Shown: positions 1 through 7,453 of the stretch, piece by piece
Layout of the letters: every line of letters begins with the position of its first letter
Numbering within the stretch: position 1 is the first letter of the stretch
From: JANXUC01 sp043782485
Lineage (GTDB): Bacteria; Acidobacteriota; Terriglobia; Terriglobales; Acidobacteriaceae
Assembly: GCA_043782485.1 (NCBI GenBank)
Contig: JAYWAL010000146.1
Location: forward strand, 1 to 23,193
DNA length: 23,193 nucleotides
Direction of reading: 5' to 3'
Translations under genes and position numbers: made by a program
The notes under the pieces: generated by a model
Told to the model about the DNA's origin: nothing
The model's database searches: none
Seen by the model: only the letters and a program-made list of their open reading frames with translations

Positions 1-365
1 ACCTTGAGCTTGATGCCCCCCAAGAAGTTGGATAGAAACCAATCCATTCGGATGTAGTTGTCGTCGGCCATAAAGCACTCGATGCCAGCGGACTCGACGC
101 AGCCCTTGGCAATCAGCGCATCCGGCAGGTTCACGAACTTGCGGATGGTGACCAGACTCTGAAATTCCGGCACATCGGTGGAAGCCGACGACGCCAAACC
201 TTCCAGACTGGCGCCTCGGCGCACCAACTCTGCGTCGAGCGCCTCGCGGGCTAACTCGGTCATCGTGTCGGAGCTTTGCGCGAGCTTCTCCAACTCACCA
301 TCACTCATGCCCGTGTATGTATCATCCAGCCGCTTCCGGTCGAGTTCTGGATCAAGAAAAGCCAT
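1..365 (-). CDS. DUF2007-type putative signal-transducing protein, partial
   Basis: The minus-strand frame is open from ATG at 365 to the window edge (121 codons, no stop), so the C-terminus lies outside. The protein has an acidic N-terminal helix region (MAFLDPELDRKRLDD), then a segment beginning MSDGELEKLA, and then a domain with LVTIRKFVNLPDALIAKG and ESAGIECFMADDN. The last part matches the pattern of DUF2007 (putative prokaryotic signal transducing protein), a small alpha/beta fold of unknown role in which one edge typically reads 'AGIxCFLxDdN'. The first ATG in this frame was chosen; no clear Shine-Dalgarno sequence precedes it. The start is only 27 nt beyond the CCA end of the tRNA-Arg gene on the same strand, so the two may share a transcript. 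Family assignment is from memory of the pattern; function is unknown. Confidence 0.75.
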   Translation of the reverse strand, partial: MAFLDPELDRKRLDDTYTGMSDGELEKLAQSSDTMTELAREALDAELVRRGASLEGLASSASTDVPEFQSLVTIRKFVNLPDALIAKGCVESAGIECFMADDNYIRMDWFLSNFLGGIKLK

Positions 366-392
366 AAGGGACTTGACCGCGCGGTAGAACCA

Positions 393-469
393 TGGTGACC
401 CCGGAGGGATTTGAACCCCCAACCCTCAGATCCGAAGTCTGATGCTCTATCCAGTTGAGCTACGGAGCC
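393..469 (-). tRNA. tRNA-Arg(TCG), CCA encoded
   Basis: On the minus strand this folds as a complete cloverleaf. The acceptor stem is GGCTCCG/CGGGGTC (with G-T pairs), the D arm is GCTC/GAGC, and the anticodon stem is TCAGA/TCTGA around loop CTTCGGA, giving anticodon TCG (Arg, reads CGA). The T arm is GGGGG-TTCAAAT-CCCTC, the discriminator base is A, and CCA is encoded at 395-393. The length is 74 nt plus CCA. A DUF2007 start codon follows 27 nt downstream on the same strand. A 20-bp palindrome lies about 58-77 nt upstream of the 5' end. Confidence 0.96.
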
Positions 470-526
470 ACGCTTTTTTGTGCCCATTGATTGCCCATGG
501 CACTTTCGTCTTCATGCCACGGGGCC

Positions 527-546
527 TGTCTACAATTTTGTACACA
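527..546. promoter_or_regulatory. 20-bp near-perfect palindrome, operator-like
   Basis: The sequence reads TGTCTACAA-TT-TTGTACACA. The arms match at eight of nine positions (C versus G mismatch at the fourth), with a central TT. It lies in the 182-nt gap between the HAF lipoprotein stop and tRNA-Arg, upstream of the tRNA on its strand. The form (TGT...ACA around an A/T core) is typical of a homodimeric repressor site such as GntR-type operators. It could also simply overlap the tRNA promoter, since no convincing -35/-10 pair was found nearby. Confidence 0.35.
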
Positions 547-651
547 AGTCTATCCCATGCTGGTGGAAGCGTGGGGCCATTCACGATCGAAACTATAGCC
601 ATCGGGAAAGACGCCCACAAGGGGTAGACCAACCGTCGCCCGGCGTCGCTC

Positions 652-1818
652 CTACTTCAGCAGGAACCCATGGCTCACGTTGAACTGATCGAAATAGTAC
701 CCGACGATGGCTCCGTGCGCATTGATACCATTAACGATAGTACCGGGAGGCGAAGCGCTCGAAGACGCTTGTGGGTCGTCTAGAACCATGAGAGTGCCGT
801 TCGCGCTGCGAAGGTAGCCATGCCGTGCGCCGACGGAATCGGTGAAGTTGCCTGCAATCGCGCCGCTGTCGTTGATACCCGCGGCGGTTGAACCCCCTGG
901 AGAAGGCGCCCCAGGCGGGTCAAACATCGTGCTGCCTGCGACCGCCAGCAAGAAGCTGTGCCAGCCCCGCGGTGAACTCTTTTCGAGCGCTACTCCAACG
1001 ACTGCCCCACTTCCATTGATATCCATAGCATGGGTTTGGATTACCTCGCCGGGGACGAGTCCGCGTGCATCCGCCCCTGCGATTACGCCGTTCGCATCAC
1101 GGGTGAAGCCATGGTGCATCGAATTGCTATCGATGTAAGTCCCGACGACCGTTCCTGACGCATTCACCTTTGTGGGAAGCGTACTACTGCTAGAGACTGG
1201 GTCGAACGTTGTAATCGTTCCGTCATTGGCACGGACGTAGCCGTGCGGGATATTGTTCGTATCCAGGTACTCTCCGGTGACCACGCCACCATCATTGAGG
1301 CCTCTTGCAAGCGTGCTGTAGGCACCCGGCACGTCGAACGTCGTGTAGGAACTGCTACCCGTCCGCAGGAAGCCGTGGGCCTGGAAGTTCGGGTCGATGA
1401 TGTAGCCCGCAATGGCGCCCGACGCATTGATACCCTCGGCATAGGATCCCTGACTGTTCTGGGTTCCCGCACCGGGCACGTCGAAGACGGTCACTGTCCC
1501 GCTCGCGCTGCGCACGAAGCCGTGGGCAGTGTTATTGGAATCCGTGACAATCCCATCAAGGTCACCACCGGCGTTGATGGACTGAACAACCGTGCCCAGG
1601 CCACTAGTGGATCCGGCACCGGGGGCGTCAACTGTGACCCACGTGGTGAGTGGTGGTGGCGGCTGTGTCTTGGTCACGCCAGTCCCGCCTGATCCGCCCC
1701 CGCAACCTAACGCGATCAGGAGCACTCCAGCGATGAAGAGTGCTGCGAGGGGAGGTGCGGGAGGTGCAGTACATGACGCAACGAGACTTTTGTAAAGCAA
1801 GTTGCCGCGGTGGCTCAT
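652..1818 (-). CDS. HAF-repeat extracellular lipoprotein
   Basis: The protein has 388 aa. Its N-terminal hydrophobic segment (about 25-38) ends in ALGC followed by a Gly/Ser-rich linker, so Cys39 is a plausible lipidation site, although the lipobox is not ideal. The rest is a tandem array of HAF-type repeats of about 42-55 aa. Each starts INxSGAIxG, continues to HGFxR and ends FDxPGA. I count seven starts: INAGG, INASG, LNDGG, VNASG, INGSG, INDSG and INAHG. The last repeat stops after HGFLLK, and the segment TWVTVDAPGAG at the mature N-terminus supplies the missing second half, as expected for a closed seven-blade beta-propeller. An AGGAGT ribosome site is at 1826-1831. HAF proteins are common in Acidobacteria and Planctomycetes; their role is unknown, with surface binding or scaffolding the usual guess. 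The gene appears to be transcribed alone after a long leader. Confidence 0.85.
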   Translation of the reverse strand: MSHRGNLLYKSLVASCTAPPAPPLAALFIAGVLLIALGCGGGSGGTGVTKTQPPPPLTTWVTVDAPGAGSTSGLGTVVQSINAGGDLDGIVTDSNNTAHGFVRSASGTVTVFDVPGAGTQNSQGSYAEGINASGAIAGYIIDPNFQAHGFLRTGSSSYTTFDVPGAYSTLARGLNDGGVVTGEYLDTNNIPHGYVRANDGTITTFDPVSSSSTLPTKVNASGTVVGTYIDSNSMHHGFTRDANGVIAGADARGLVPGEVIQTHAMDINGSGAVVGVALEKSSPRGWHSFLLAVAGSTMFDPPGAPSPGGSTAAGINDSGAIAGNFTDSVGARHGYLRSANGTLMVLDDPQASSSASPPGTIVNGINAHGAIVGYYFDQFNVSHGFLLK

Positions 1819-1985
1819 CGTTAAGACTCCTAAATATGCCGCTGGGAATTCTCCTCTTTCGGAATCCTCGCGGCCATGACGTTACCTCAAAGCAGCGGCT
1901 TTTTCAACCGGGCCCAGGGGCCGACACACCTCGGCCTCGTATTATCTATAGGGAGTCTTCTGAGCGGATCGTGACATAAAAAATA
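1819..1985 (-). promoter_or_regulatory. Long, possibly structured 5' leader of the HAF gene
   Basis: This non-coding stretch precedes the HAF gene. On the minus strand it contains an A/T-rich region with TATAGATAAT (around 1941-1950), which could be a -10 element. Two simple hairpins follow: GGCCGA-N6-TCGGCC, and AAAGC-CGCT-GCTTT about 1892-1905. The ribosome site is AGGAGT. If the -10 guess is right, the leader is about 110-120 nt. I could not match it to a riboswitch family; the conserved GEMM (c-di-GMP) core words are absent. Confidence 0.3.
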
Positions 1986-2067
1986 TCCGCGTCAAATCGG
2001 GTGGGACAAAGGACTCCTGGGCCGGGTTGCGGCAATGGCCCCGAGCACCGGAACAACCGACCTGCGG

Positions 2068-3102
2068 CTACGGCCCAACCGTACTGGAAACCTTGTTGTT
2101 CACCCCGACCACGGCGCACAGGACCTTGCCGCCGCCAAGCGAGGCGCAGCTAGGGTTGCCGACTGTTGTCTGACCTAGGCGGGCGAAGCCCGACCACGAC
2201 GTGCCGCTATATTGGTCCACCCACAACGCGCTGTCGGTAATGGCGAAAACGCCGCAAACCAACTGGCTGGCGGCTGGACTAGCGCATCCGGCGCGGGCAC
2301 CGACCAGGCCACCCATCGATCCCCATCCCGTCCAAGAGCCAGCCGCCCAGGTGGTGCCCAGGAAGCGATTGCCGAATTGGGCGGTGGTAGTTCCTCGAGC
2401 CAAGCAAACCACCTGTCCGGCCGAATTGAAGTTCGAGCAGGTAGGCTCGCCAGTTCCCTGCCCGCCCGTATTGATGAAACCATCCCAAGTCGTTCCGTTG
2501 TAACGGTTTGCGAGCTCATTGCTCGCCGTATCCTGCATCATGCAGACGACCCGGCCAGCGTCATCCCCAGCGCAGGACGGGGCCGAGGTGGTGGCGGCGG
2601 TTTGCAAGGCGAAGGCACTCCAGGCGGTGCCGCTATAAATCGTCGACGCCAGCCCTCCGGTGGCGCTGCGGGCGGCGCAAAGCACCCGTCCCCCGCCCAG
2701 GGTGGCGCAGCTCAGTCCTGAGGCCAACGAGCCGGCCACTTTGCCTTCCACGCCCCAGGTCGTGCCGTTGTAAAGGGTGTAGACCATGTTCCCGGTGGCG
2801 CCTCGGGCGGCGCAAATGGCCTGGCCGGTGCCGTCTGCGGCACAGCTAGGGGCCGACGTGATCGTTCCAGCCACGCTTTTCCAGGTCCCCCAAGTGGTGC
2901 CGTTGTATTGGTTGACCAGGATGGTGTTGGTGAAACTCCGAGCCGCGCACACTGCTGATCCAGCTTTTAGCGCGGTACAGGAGAGGTCAGAATTTACCGT
3001 GTTTGCGCCTACGGCCACAAACGGCCCCCAGGCGGCTTGGGCGGGAATGGCTTGGATGAGAACGCAGGAAACGGCGATCATGCAAATAAGTCGGACTTTC
3101 AT
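2068..3102 (-). CDS. Secreted PLL-like seven-bladed beta-propeller with paired cysteines
   Basis: The protein has 344 aa from the ATG at 3102. That ATG has AGGAGA seven bases upstream and opens a clean signal peptide ending AQA-AWG (residues 1-23); the longer upstream frame lacks these. The mature chain is seven repeats of about 45 aa. Each has the pattern sxPSCAxxxxGxxxCAAR, then YNGTTWxxW, then a Gly/Ser turn. Each repeat carries a C-X9-C pair (X10 in the fifth). The N-terminal AAWGPFVAVGANTVNS completes the last, truncated repeat, which is the usual ring closure of propellers. The repeat resembles PLL-like (DUF346-type) lectin propellers, whose known members bind sugars, but the cysteine pairs are not a feature I know in that family. 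Sugar binding is inference only. The gene stands alone, with 355 nt upstream free of genes. Confidence 0.75.
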   Translation of the reverse strand: MKVRLICMIAVSCVLIQAIPAQAAWGPFVAVGANTVNSDLSCTALKAGSAVCAARSFTNTILVNQYNGTTWGTWKSVAGTITSAPSCAADGTGQAICAARGATGNMVYTLYNGTTWGVEGKVAGSLASGLSCATLGGGRVLCAARSATGGLASTIYSGTAWSAFALQTAATTSAPSCAGDDAGRVVCMMQDTASNELANRYNGTTWDGFINTGGQGTGEPTCSNFNSAGQVVCLARGTTTAQFGNRFLGTTWAAGSWTGWGSMGGLVGARAGCASPAASQLVCGVFAITDSALWVDQYSGTSWSGFARLGQTTVGNPSCASLGGGKVLCAVVGVNNKVSSTVGP

Positions 3103-3128
3103 TTTGAATCTCCTGGGCTGGTGAAATT

Positions 3129-3151
3129 GTTTACCAAACTTGGCTGTAAAC
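3129..3151. promoter_or_regulatory. Inverted repeat GTTTAC-N11-GTAAAC upstream of the propeller gene
   Basis: The six-base arms are perfect inverted repeats with an 11-bp spacer, a centre spacing that places both arms on nearly the same helix face. The dyad is 27-49 bp upstream of the ATG at 3102, in the region where a promoter is expected. A binding protein cannot be named. Chance occurrence is possible for arms this short. Confidence 0.3.
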
Positions 3152-3256
3152 TTCGTTACTAATGTTGGCTGCCATAGAAAGTGCGGGTTTGAACTGCCGT
3201 GAATTGATCGCAGCAGCTGAGCGCCAGGCCATGCCGCGGCGAACAGCCCGTGGTCC

Positions 3257-3330
3257 AAATTAGGATTCGTATCAGGGCACCGCTTCAGCGGTGCCGCAAG
3301 TGCCTTATTTCCAACGCGCCTTCAGGCGCT
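3257..3330 (-). repeat. REP-like bipartite palindromic repeat, copy 1
   Basis: Read on the minus strand, it has a small hairpin GCGCC-TGAA-GGCGC, about 20 nt of linker, and a larger hairpin GGCACCGC-TGAA-GCGGTGCC. It then continues CTGATAC-N6-TAATT. The second copy at 12991-13062 on the plus strand has the same order, loops and tail. The copy lies about 125 nt downstream of the DNRLRE gene stop, in the same orientation as that gene, so it could also act as an mRNA 3' structure. Confidence 0.8.
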
Positions 3331-3457
3331 GGACTTTAAATCCTGAGTTTCGCGGCGGCCAGCTAAGCTGACATGCTGATAGGGTAGGCCCGCCACGACC
3401 TCGTTTTGTTGTTCTGGCGCAATCAAACTGACTCGCGGTTGTGCTGGGTTCTCGCCA

Positions 3458-5320
3458 CTATTTTTTGGCAAATGGAGCCTTCCGAGTAATCCCCACAGGG
3501 GCGGATGCGGCTCGAAGCCCTTGGGATTTCGACCTGCGAACTGCGGTGATACCCATTTCCAGGGGCTGACCGAAAGCCTCAGGGTTCTGGAAATGGCCCA
3601 GTTCTTCCCCTTGTTTTTCAGATTCGACAACCAGCGGATGCTTTTTTGAGTATCCGTCGTGGCGAACACCGGTAACCTGCCAGGACACCTTCATCCCATT
3701 GCGTCCGCCAGCAATCCGGAACTGATTGCCGCTGATTTCTTCGGCAATAAAGAGCTGCGCAAAACCGCCAATCGGGGTCAATTGGTAGCGAAAGTCCTCA
3801 TTGAGCGCAGTGAACCATGTTGGCAGCGCCACGGTGGCTGAACCGTCAGCACCGAGGATCGCGTTTCCGGTATACAGATTCAGCATTTCAGACGACTCAA
3901 TCGAAGTGTGGTTCAAGTATTTCCCGCCTGGATCAAGGGGATGGTCAATACGAAAGTTTTTTACCGCGCCATTGATGGCTCCCGTGGCGGTGAGATCCCC
4001 GTTGCCGTTGATTGTGACGCTTCCAATATTGCCACCAGCGAAGAATGGAGAACCTCCAACATTGTGAATCTCCGCCGCGTAACTAAAGGGACTATTGCTA
4101 ATGGCAAGTAACGCGACGCTCGTGTCGGAGGTCGCCAGAACTCCCACTCCGGCGCTGGCATCTCCGACCACTCCGATGGGAAAGTTTCCAATCTGACCCG
4201 CGGCCTGTGTGCTGAAAGAACTGCCCGCCGCAATTCCCGCCACGCCGAGACCTCGGTTGCTCAAGGAAATACCGCTCAACCCTTCCGCCGTGCCGGTGGT
4301 TGCACTGGCGAAGCCGTAGACACCTTTTGCATTGGCCGCATTGCTGGCCGTGCTCCCTTGAACACCCCAACCCGCCCCCGTGGCAGCGGTGGCCTTGGCG
4401 AAAATCGTGGTGGCATCTGCCGCTGAACTCGAGGCATCAATCCCCACGAGGCGCCCGGTGCTCACCAGAACTCCGCCGGAAATATTGATATCGGCGGCAT
4501 TCGCAGTCGTAGCGTCGGTCGTAGACGCGATCAAACTGTTGGCTACGATGGAATTCGCGCTAAAGCTGCCAGAAACATCGCGCTTCACAATAGCATTCGC
4601 CGTGTTGTTGCTGTCCGGGACGACCTTCCAGCTCAAGCCGAGCGTTCCGGCTTTGGTAACCGGCGATCCGGCGACCACGAAATCCGACGTCGGCGCTGAG
4701 AGGCCCACACTGCTAACAGGGCCCGGAGGGCCGGCTGGACCTGCGGGGCCAGCCGCGCCCGTGAACACGATATCCAATTCCGGAGCATGGCTGGTGGTGG
4801 TCGTTTCTTTGCTGTTGACGGTGAACGACGCGCCCGTACCCGGAACTAAGGCGACGCCATAGTTGGGATTGGTGCCATTCAACCACTCTCCCACTGCGGC
4901 GGTGACATCAATTTGGATGTACTGATTCTTCGCCGCCAGAGCCACCGCAACGTTGCTGGCCACCGCTGTTCCGAGAGTCGGCTTGGTGTTGTGGTTCACC
5001 GTTTTTTCTGCCCACTGGCTGGTGACGCGAACCACGTTGAAATTCCCAGCGGTGGTGACGGCGCTGACGTACAGCTTCAGCGTGGCCTTCGTCACGTTCG
5101 CGCTCTTATAGGTCGACGGAATGCTGGAGAGGTCAAACCGGATCAAGCCTGTGGCCGCCGGGTTTTGCACCGCAATACTGGTGGCCGCACCATAGTTGGT
5201 GGCCGGTGCGGCGGTGGAGACATAGGTGTCGTCGGACGGCGTAAGTTGTCCATGGGCGAGGCCGACGGAGGCGACAACCAAGGCTGCTACAGCGATGCGT
5301 GTTCGGAATTGTTTAGACAA
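3458..5320 (-). CDS. Secreted DNRLRE-domain / collagen-like surface protein
   Basis: The protein has 620 aa. It starts at TTG with AGGAGA six bases upstream; no in-frame ATG is better placed. Residues 1-24 are a signal peptide ending AHG. Residues about 25-187 form a DNRLRE/CBM96-type beta-sandwich, with PSDDTYVST near the start, GLIRFDLSSIPS, and a final HAPELDIVF. A short collagen-like Gly-X-Y stretch follows (about 188-201, GAAGPAGPAGPPGP). The Ala/Ser/Thr/Gly-rich middle carries GVYG/GVVG repeats like those of fibre or stalk proteins. A C-terminal domain (about 455-585) begins FRIDHPLDP and includes FRYQLTPIGG and MKVSWQVTG; I recall this domain from many bacterial extracellular proteins but not its function. 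The build suggests a surface fibre with a carbohydrate-binding head. It is probably the last gene of the DUF4097-Kelch-DNRLRE run, with 68 nt to the Kelch stop. Confidence 0.75.
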   Translation of the reverse strand: MSKQFRTRIAVAALVVASVGLAHGQLTPSDDTYVSTAAPATNYGAATSIAVQNPAATGLIRFDLSSIPSTYKSANVTKATLKLYVSAVTTAGNFNVVRVTSQWAEKTVNHNTKPTLGTAVASNVAVALAAKNQYIQIDVTAAVGEWLNGTNPNYGVALVPGTGASFTVNSKETTTTSHAPELDIVFTGAAGPAGPAGPPGPVSSVGLSAPTSDFVVAGSPVTKAGTLGLSWKVVPDSNNTANAIVKRDVSGSFSANSIVANSLIASTTDATTANAADINISGGVLVSTGRLVGIDASSSAADATTIFAKATAATGAGWGVQGSTASNAANAKGVYGFASATTGTAEGLSGISLSNRGLGVAGIAAGSSFSTQAAGQIGNFPIGVVGDASAGVGVLATSDTSVALLAISNSPFSYAAEIHNVGGSPFFAGGNIGSVTINGNGDLTATGAINGAVKNFRIDHPLDPGGKYLNHTSIESSEMLNLYTGNAILGADGSATVALPTWFTALNEDFRYQLTPIGGFAQLFIAEEISGNQFRIAGGRNGMKVSWQVTGVRHDGYSKKHPLVVESEKQGEELGHFQNPEAFGQPLEMGITAVRRSKSQGLRAASAPVGITRKAPFAKK

Positions 5321-5326
5321 GGCAAA

Positions 5327-5332
5327 TCTCCT
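5327..5332 (-). promoter_or_regulatory. Ribosome binding site deciding the TTG start
   Basis: AGGAGA on the minus strand is separated by six bases (TTTGCC) from the TTG at 5320. The surrounding word CCCAGGAGATT is identical to that before the ATG of the propeller gene at 3102, with the same four-base distance to the start. This supports the TTG as the true initiator. Confidence 0.7.
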
Positions 5333-5388
5333 GGGAATAATGTGCGCGCTGTTTCGCTGCCGATCTGGGTCGACATCCGAAGGAAAGG

Positions 5389-6345
5389 CTAGGGCTGATA
5401 AATCTGCACATCTTTGTAAGCTGTCCCTTGAAATAACCGGCCGTCGTTGGTACCACCAAAGCAGTAGAGGCGGCTGTTAGCTACAGCGGCAGCGGAATTC
5501 ACGACAGCTTTGGGAACGGGTGCTAACGTGGACCAGTCCTTGGTAGTCCCGTTGTAGACTTCCTGCACGCTAACCGCGCTTCCGCTGGCCGCGTTGGATC
5601 CGCTGGCGACGCACAGCTTGCCGGCAAGGCCTGCCGCACAACTTCCTTGGCGAGCGGTAGGCATGGCCGCCAGGGTCTTCCAGGAATTGGGCGTGGCACT
5701 ATAGCCTTCGTTATCCGTGGTTGCGGTGTTGCTGTTGTTCAAGCCTCCCGCCACGACAATTGATCCGGCCAACCCCACAGCTGGCAACGACCGGCCTACC
5801 TTCATCGGTGCTTTGGCGATCCAGGTGTTTGTCGCCGGGTTAAAGGCTTCCACTGTGGACAGCCTTCCCCCAATCGCGCTATACCCGCCGATGACGAAGA
5901 TGATGTTGTTCTGAACGACCGCTTTGACGCTGTTGCGAGCGGTGGGCATCGGAGCTTTGGTCGACCAAGTGTTGTGAACAGGATCGTAGGCCTCCACAAC
6001 ATTCAGGACACCGCTCCCGCTATCGCCGCCAATGACATAGAGAAACCCCTTCACGACGGCGGAGGCAGGGACAAAACGGGGCGTTGGGATGGACGCGCCA
6101 CTCGACCAGGTATTTTTAGCCGGGTTATAAATCTCTGTGACTGCGGTGACGGATGTGTTTGTGGCCCCGCTGACGACGTAGATTTTGCCGCTAATTGTGC
6201 CAATTGCCGCGCCGTGGCGAACGGTAGGCATGGGCGCTCCGCTGCTCCAGGAATTGCTGACAGCGGCGGCCGGCTGAGCGCGGAGGTCGTGGCCGAAGGC
6301 GACGAAGTTGAGCACGACGACCAGGGCATACGCTGAGAACTTCAT
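5389..6345 (-). CDS. Secreted Kelch-repeat protein, six blades
   Basis: The protein has 318 aa from the ATG at 6345, which has AGGAAGG seven bases upstream and opens a signal peptide (about 1-22, ending LRA). A longer start seven codons upstream would spoil the signal. The mature chain is six Kelch motifs of about 46 aa. Each begins WxxxAPMPTxR, has a hydrophobic strand ending in a GG or G pair (IYVVSG, LYVIGG, IIFVIGG, IVVAGG, LCVASG, LYCFGG), and ends with E-Y/F-P-NTW. Six motifs form one closed propeller, usually used for protein or sugar binding. The gene lies 46 nt after the DUF4097 gene and 68 nt before the DNRLRE gene on the same strand, which suggests co-transcription. There is no catalytic residue pattern of the galactose oxidase type. 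Confidence 0.85.
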   Translation of the reverse strand: MKFSAYALVVVLNFVAFGHDLRAQPAAAVSNSWSSGAPMPTVRHGAAIGTISGKIYVVSGATNTSVTAVTEIYNPAKNTWSSGASIPTPRFVPASAVVKGFLYVIGGDSGSGVLNVVEAYDPVHNTWSTKAPMPTARNSVKAVVQNNIIFVIGGYSAIGGRLSTVEAFNPATNTWIAKAPMKVGRSLPAVGLAGSIVVAGGLNNSNTATTDNEGYSATPNSWKTLAAMPTARQGSCAAGLAGKLCVASGSNAASGSAVSVQEVYNGTTKDWSTLAPVPKAVVNSAAAVANSRLYCFGGTNDGRLFQGTAYKDVQIYQP

Positions 6346-6391
6346 GGCAGAGCCTTCCTGAAACAAATTGCGTGTTGCTGCAGGTTCAAAG

Positions 6392-7390
6392 TCACCGGAT
6401 CACGATCCTGCCGCTGCCGGTGTGAGCTTCGATTCGGGGAGCGGGATTGTTTGCAATATGAGTAATAACTGTTTGGTTATTAACGATTTGAGAAAAATGG
6501 CGCGTCCCGGGCTCCGGAGCCCGGAGGTCGTCGCGTTCGGGTTGCAGATTGCCGGAATCGGTGGACGCATCCAGTTCGAACCGCGCCCGGGCCGGGAGCT
6601 CGAGACGCAGGTTCCCGGAGGCCGAGTTGATCTTCCAGTTGCCATGAGGCTCTGCTTTCACGTGGAGCTCTCCGGCATCGGTGGAAACCGTAAGGCTGCC
6701 TTGCGCGCCATTTACGTCCGCACGCCCGCTACCCTTGCGAACCAGCGCTGAGGAGGAGCCCACCACGGTTAGCGTGATGTCGCCGTCCGCGGTCTCGGCG
6801 TTCGCACCCTGAGCGATGCGCGTACAGGAGATGTTTCCCACGCCCGCCGAGGCCGCGACGTGCTCTCCAATCACTTGCAGGTCGAGGTTGCCAGTGTCAG
6901 CGCGAGCATCCACGCCCTTGGCAATGTAGGAGATTTGGATATCGCCTTGGCCGGAAGTGGCGTGGACTGGACCCATGATCCCGGTGATGGCCTGTCTTCC
7001 CTGGGCGACGTTCGACGTGAGTTCAGTGCGGTAGGGCACATCGATCGTTAAGGCGACATGGACTTTGCGGCTACGGTCGACGGAACTCGGGTCCTGTCGA
7101 AGGCTGAAGCGGTTGCCGATTTGTTCGAGATGCAGACTCTTTTCGAAGAAGTCGGGGTCCAGCGGCGATCCGTCGATTGCCTTCGCGGAAGCTGTGACCG
7201 TGATTTGCCCATCGCGACTGTAGGAAATTTGCAGGTCTGCCTGGGAGATATCGGCCTCAAGCACCACGGACTCAGAAGCTAATACGGGGAAGGTCTTGTG
7301 GAAAGCGACGTTCTGACTTTGCGCAAATGCAGCGCCTGCGCTGAGCGTTGACACCAAGACCATGTTGCGAAATGTGGGGAAGGAAATCAT
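6392..7390 (-). CDS. Exported DUF4097-family beta-strand repeat protein
   Basis: The protein has 332 aa from ATG at 7390; a GTG at 7408 in the same frame, with GGGAG ten bases upstream, is an alternative start. Residues 1-24 are a signal peptide ending AFA-QSQ. The chain is built of short beta strands in repeating form: ADISQADLQISYSRDGQITVTA, then DVPYRTELTSNVAQGR, GDIQISY, TGNLDLQV, VGNISCTR, DGDITLTV, GSGRADVN, DAGELHVKA, SGNLRLEL, and finally TGSGRIVIR. This is the look of the DUF4097/DUF4098 beta-solenoid ('putative adhesin') family, whose members are exported and of unknown function. It is followed by the Kelch gene after 46 nt and is probably the first gene of that run. Confidence 0.8.
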   Translation of the reverse strand: MISFPTFRNMVLVSTLSAGAAFAQSQNVAFHKTFPVLASESVVLEADISQADLQISYSRDGQITVTASAKAIDGSPLDPDFFEKSLHLEQIGNRFSLRQDPSSVDRSRKVHVALTIDVPYRTELTSNVAQGRQAITGIMGPVHATSGQGDIQISYIAKGVDARADTGNLDLQVIGEHVAASAGVGNISCTRIAQGANAETADGDITLTVVGSSSALVRKGSGRADVNGAQGSLTVSTDAGELHVKAEPHGNWKINSASGNLRLELPARARFELDASTDSGNLQPERDDLRAPEPGTRHFSQIVNNQTVITHIANNPAPRIEAHTGSGRIVIR

Positions 7391-7453
7391 CGGTTCAATT
7401 CCGCTCACTGCAAAACCGCTCCCAGCGTGGTGTTTCCGCTAGAACGAGTGCCT

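Larger units (their letters stand above)
3103..3457. other. Gene-free stretch between the propeller and DNRLRE genes
   Basis: This holds the leader and probable promoter of the propeller gene: AGGAGA at 3109-3114, and the dyad at 3129-3151. It also holds one copy of a REP-like double hairpin (3257-3330). The remaining part, about 3331-3457, lies downstream of the DNRLRE stop. I see no coding frame with a plausible start and ribosome site here. Confidence 0.6.

Noticed and set aside
305..487. 60-aa minus-strand frame with SVAQLDRASDFGSEGWGF
   Set aside because: It is the translation of the tRNA-Arg gene itself, another frequent false annotation.
1819..1985. c-di-GMP (GEMM) riboswitch before the HAF gene
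   Set aside because: Considered because such switches can precede surface-protein genes, but the conserved GCAAAGC and tetraloop-receptor words are missing.
3322..3669. 115-aa minus-strand frame
   Set aside because: It overlaps the C-terminal part of the DNRLRE gene in another frame and runs into the REP-like element; no signal, domain or ribosome site.
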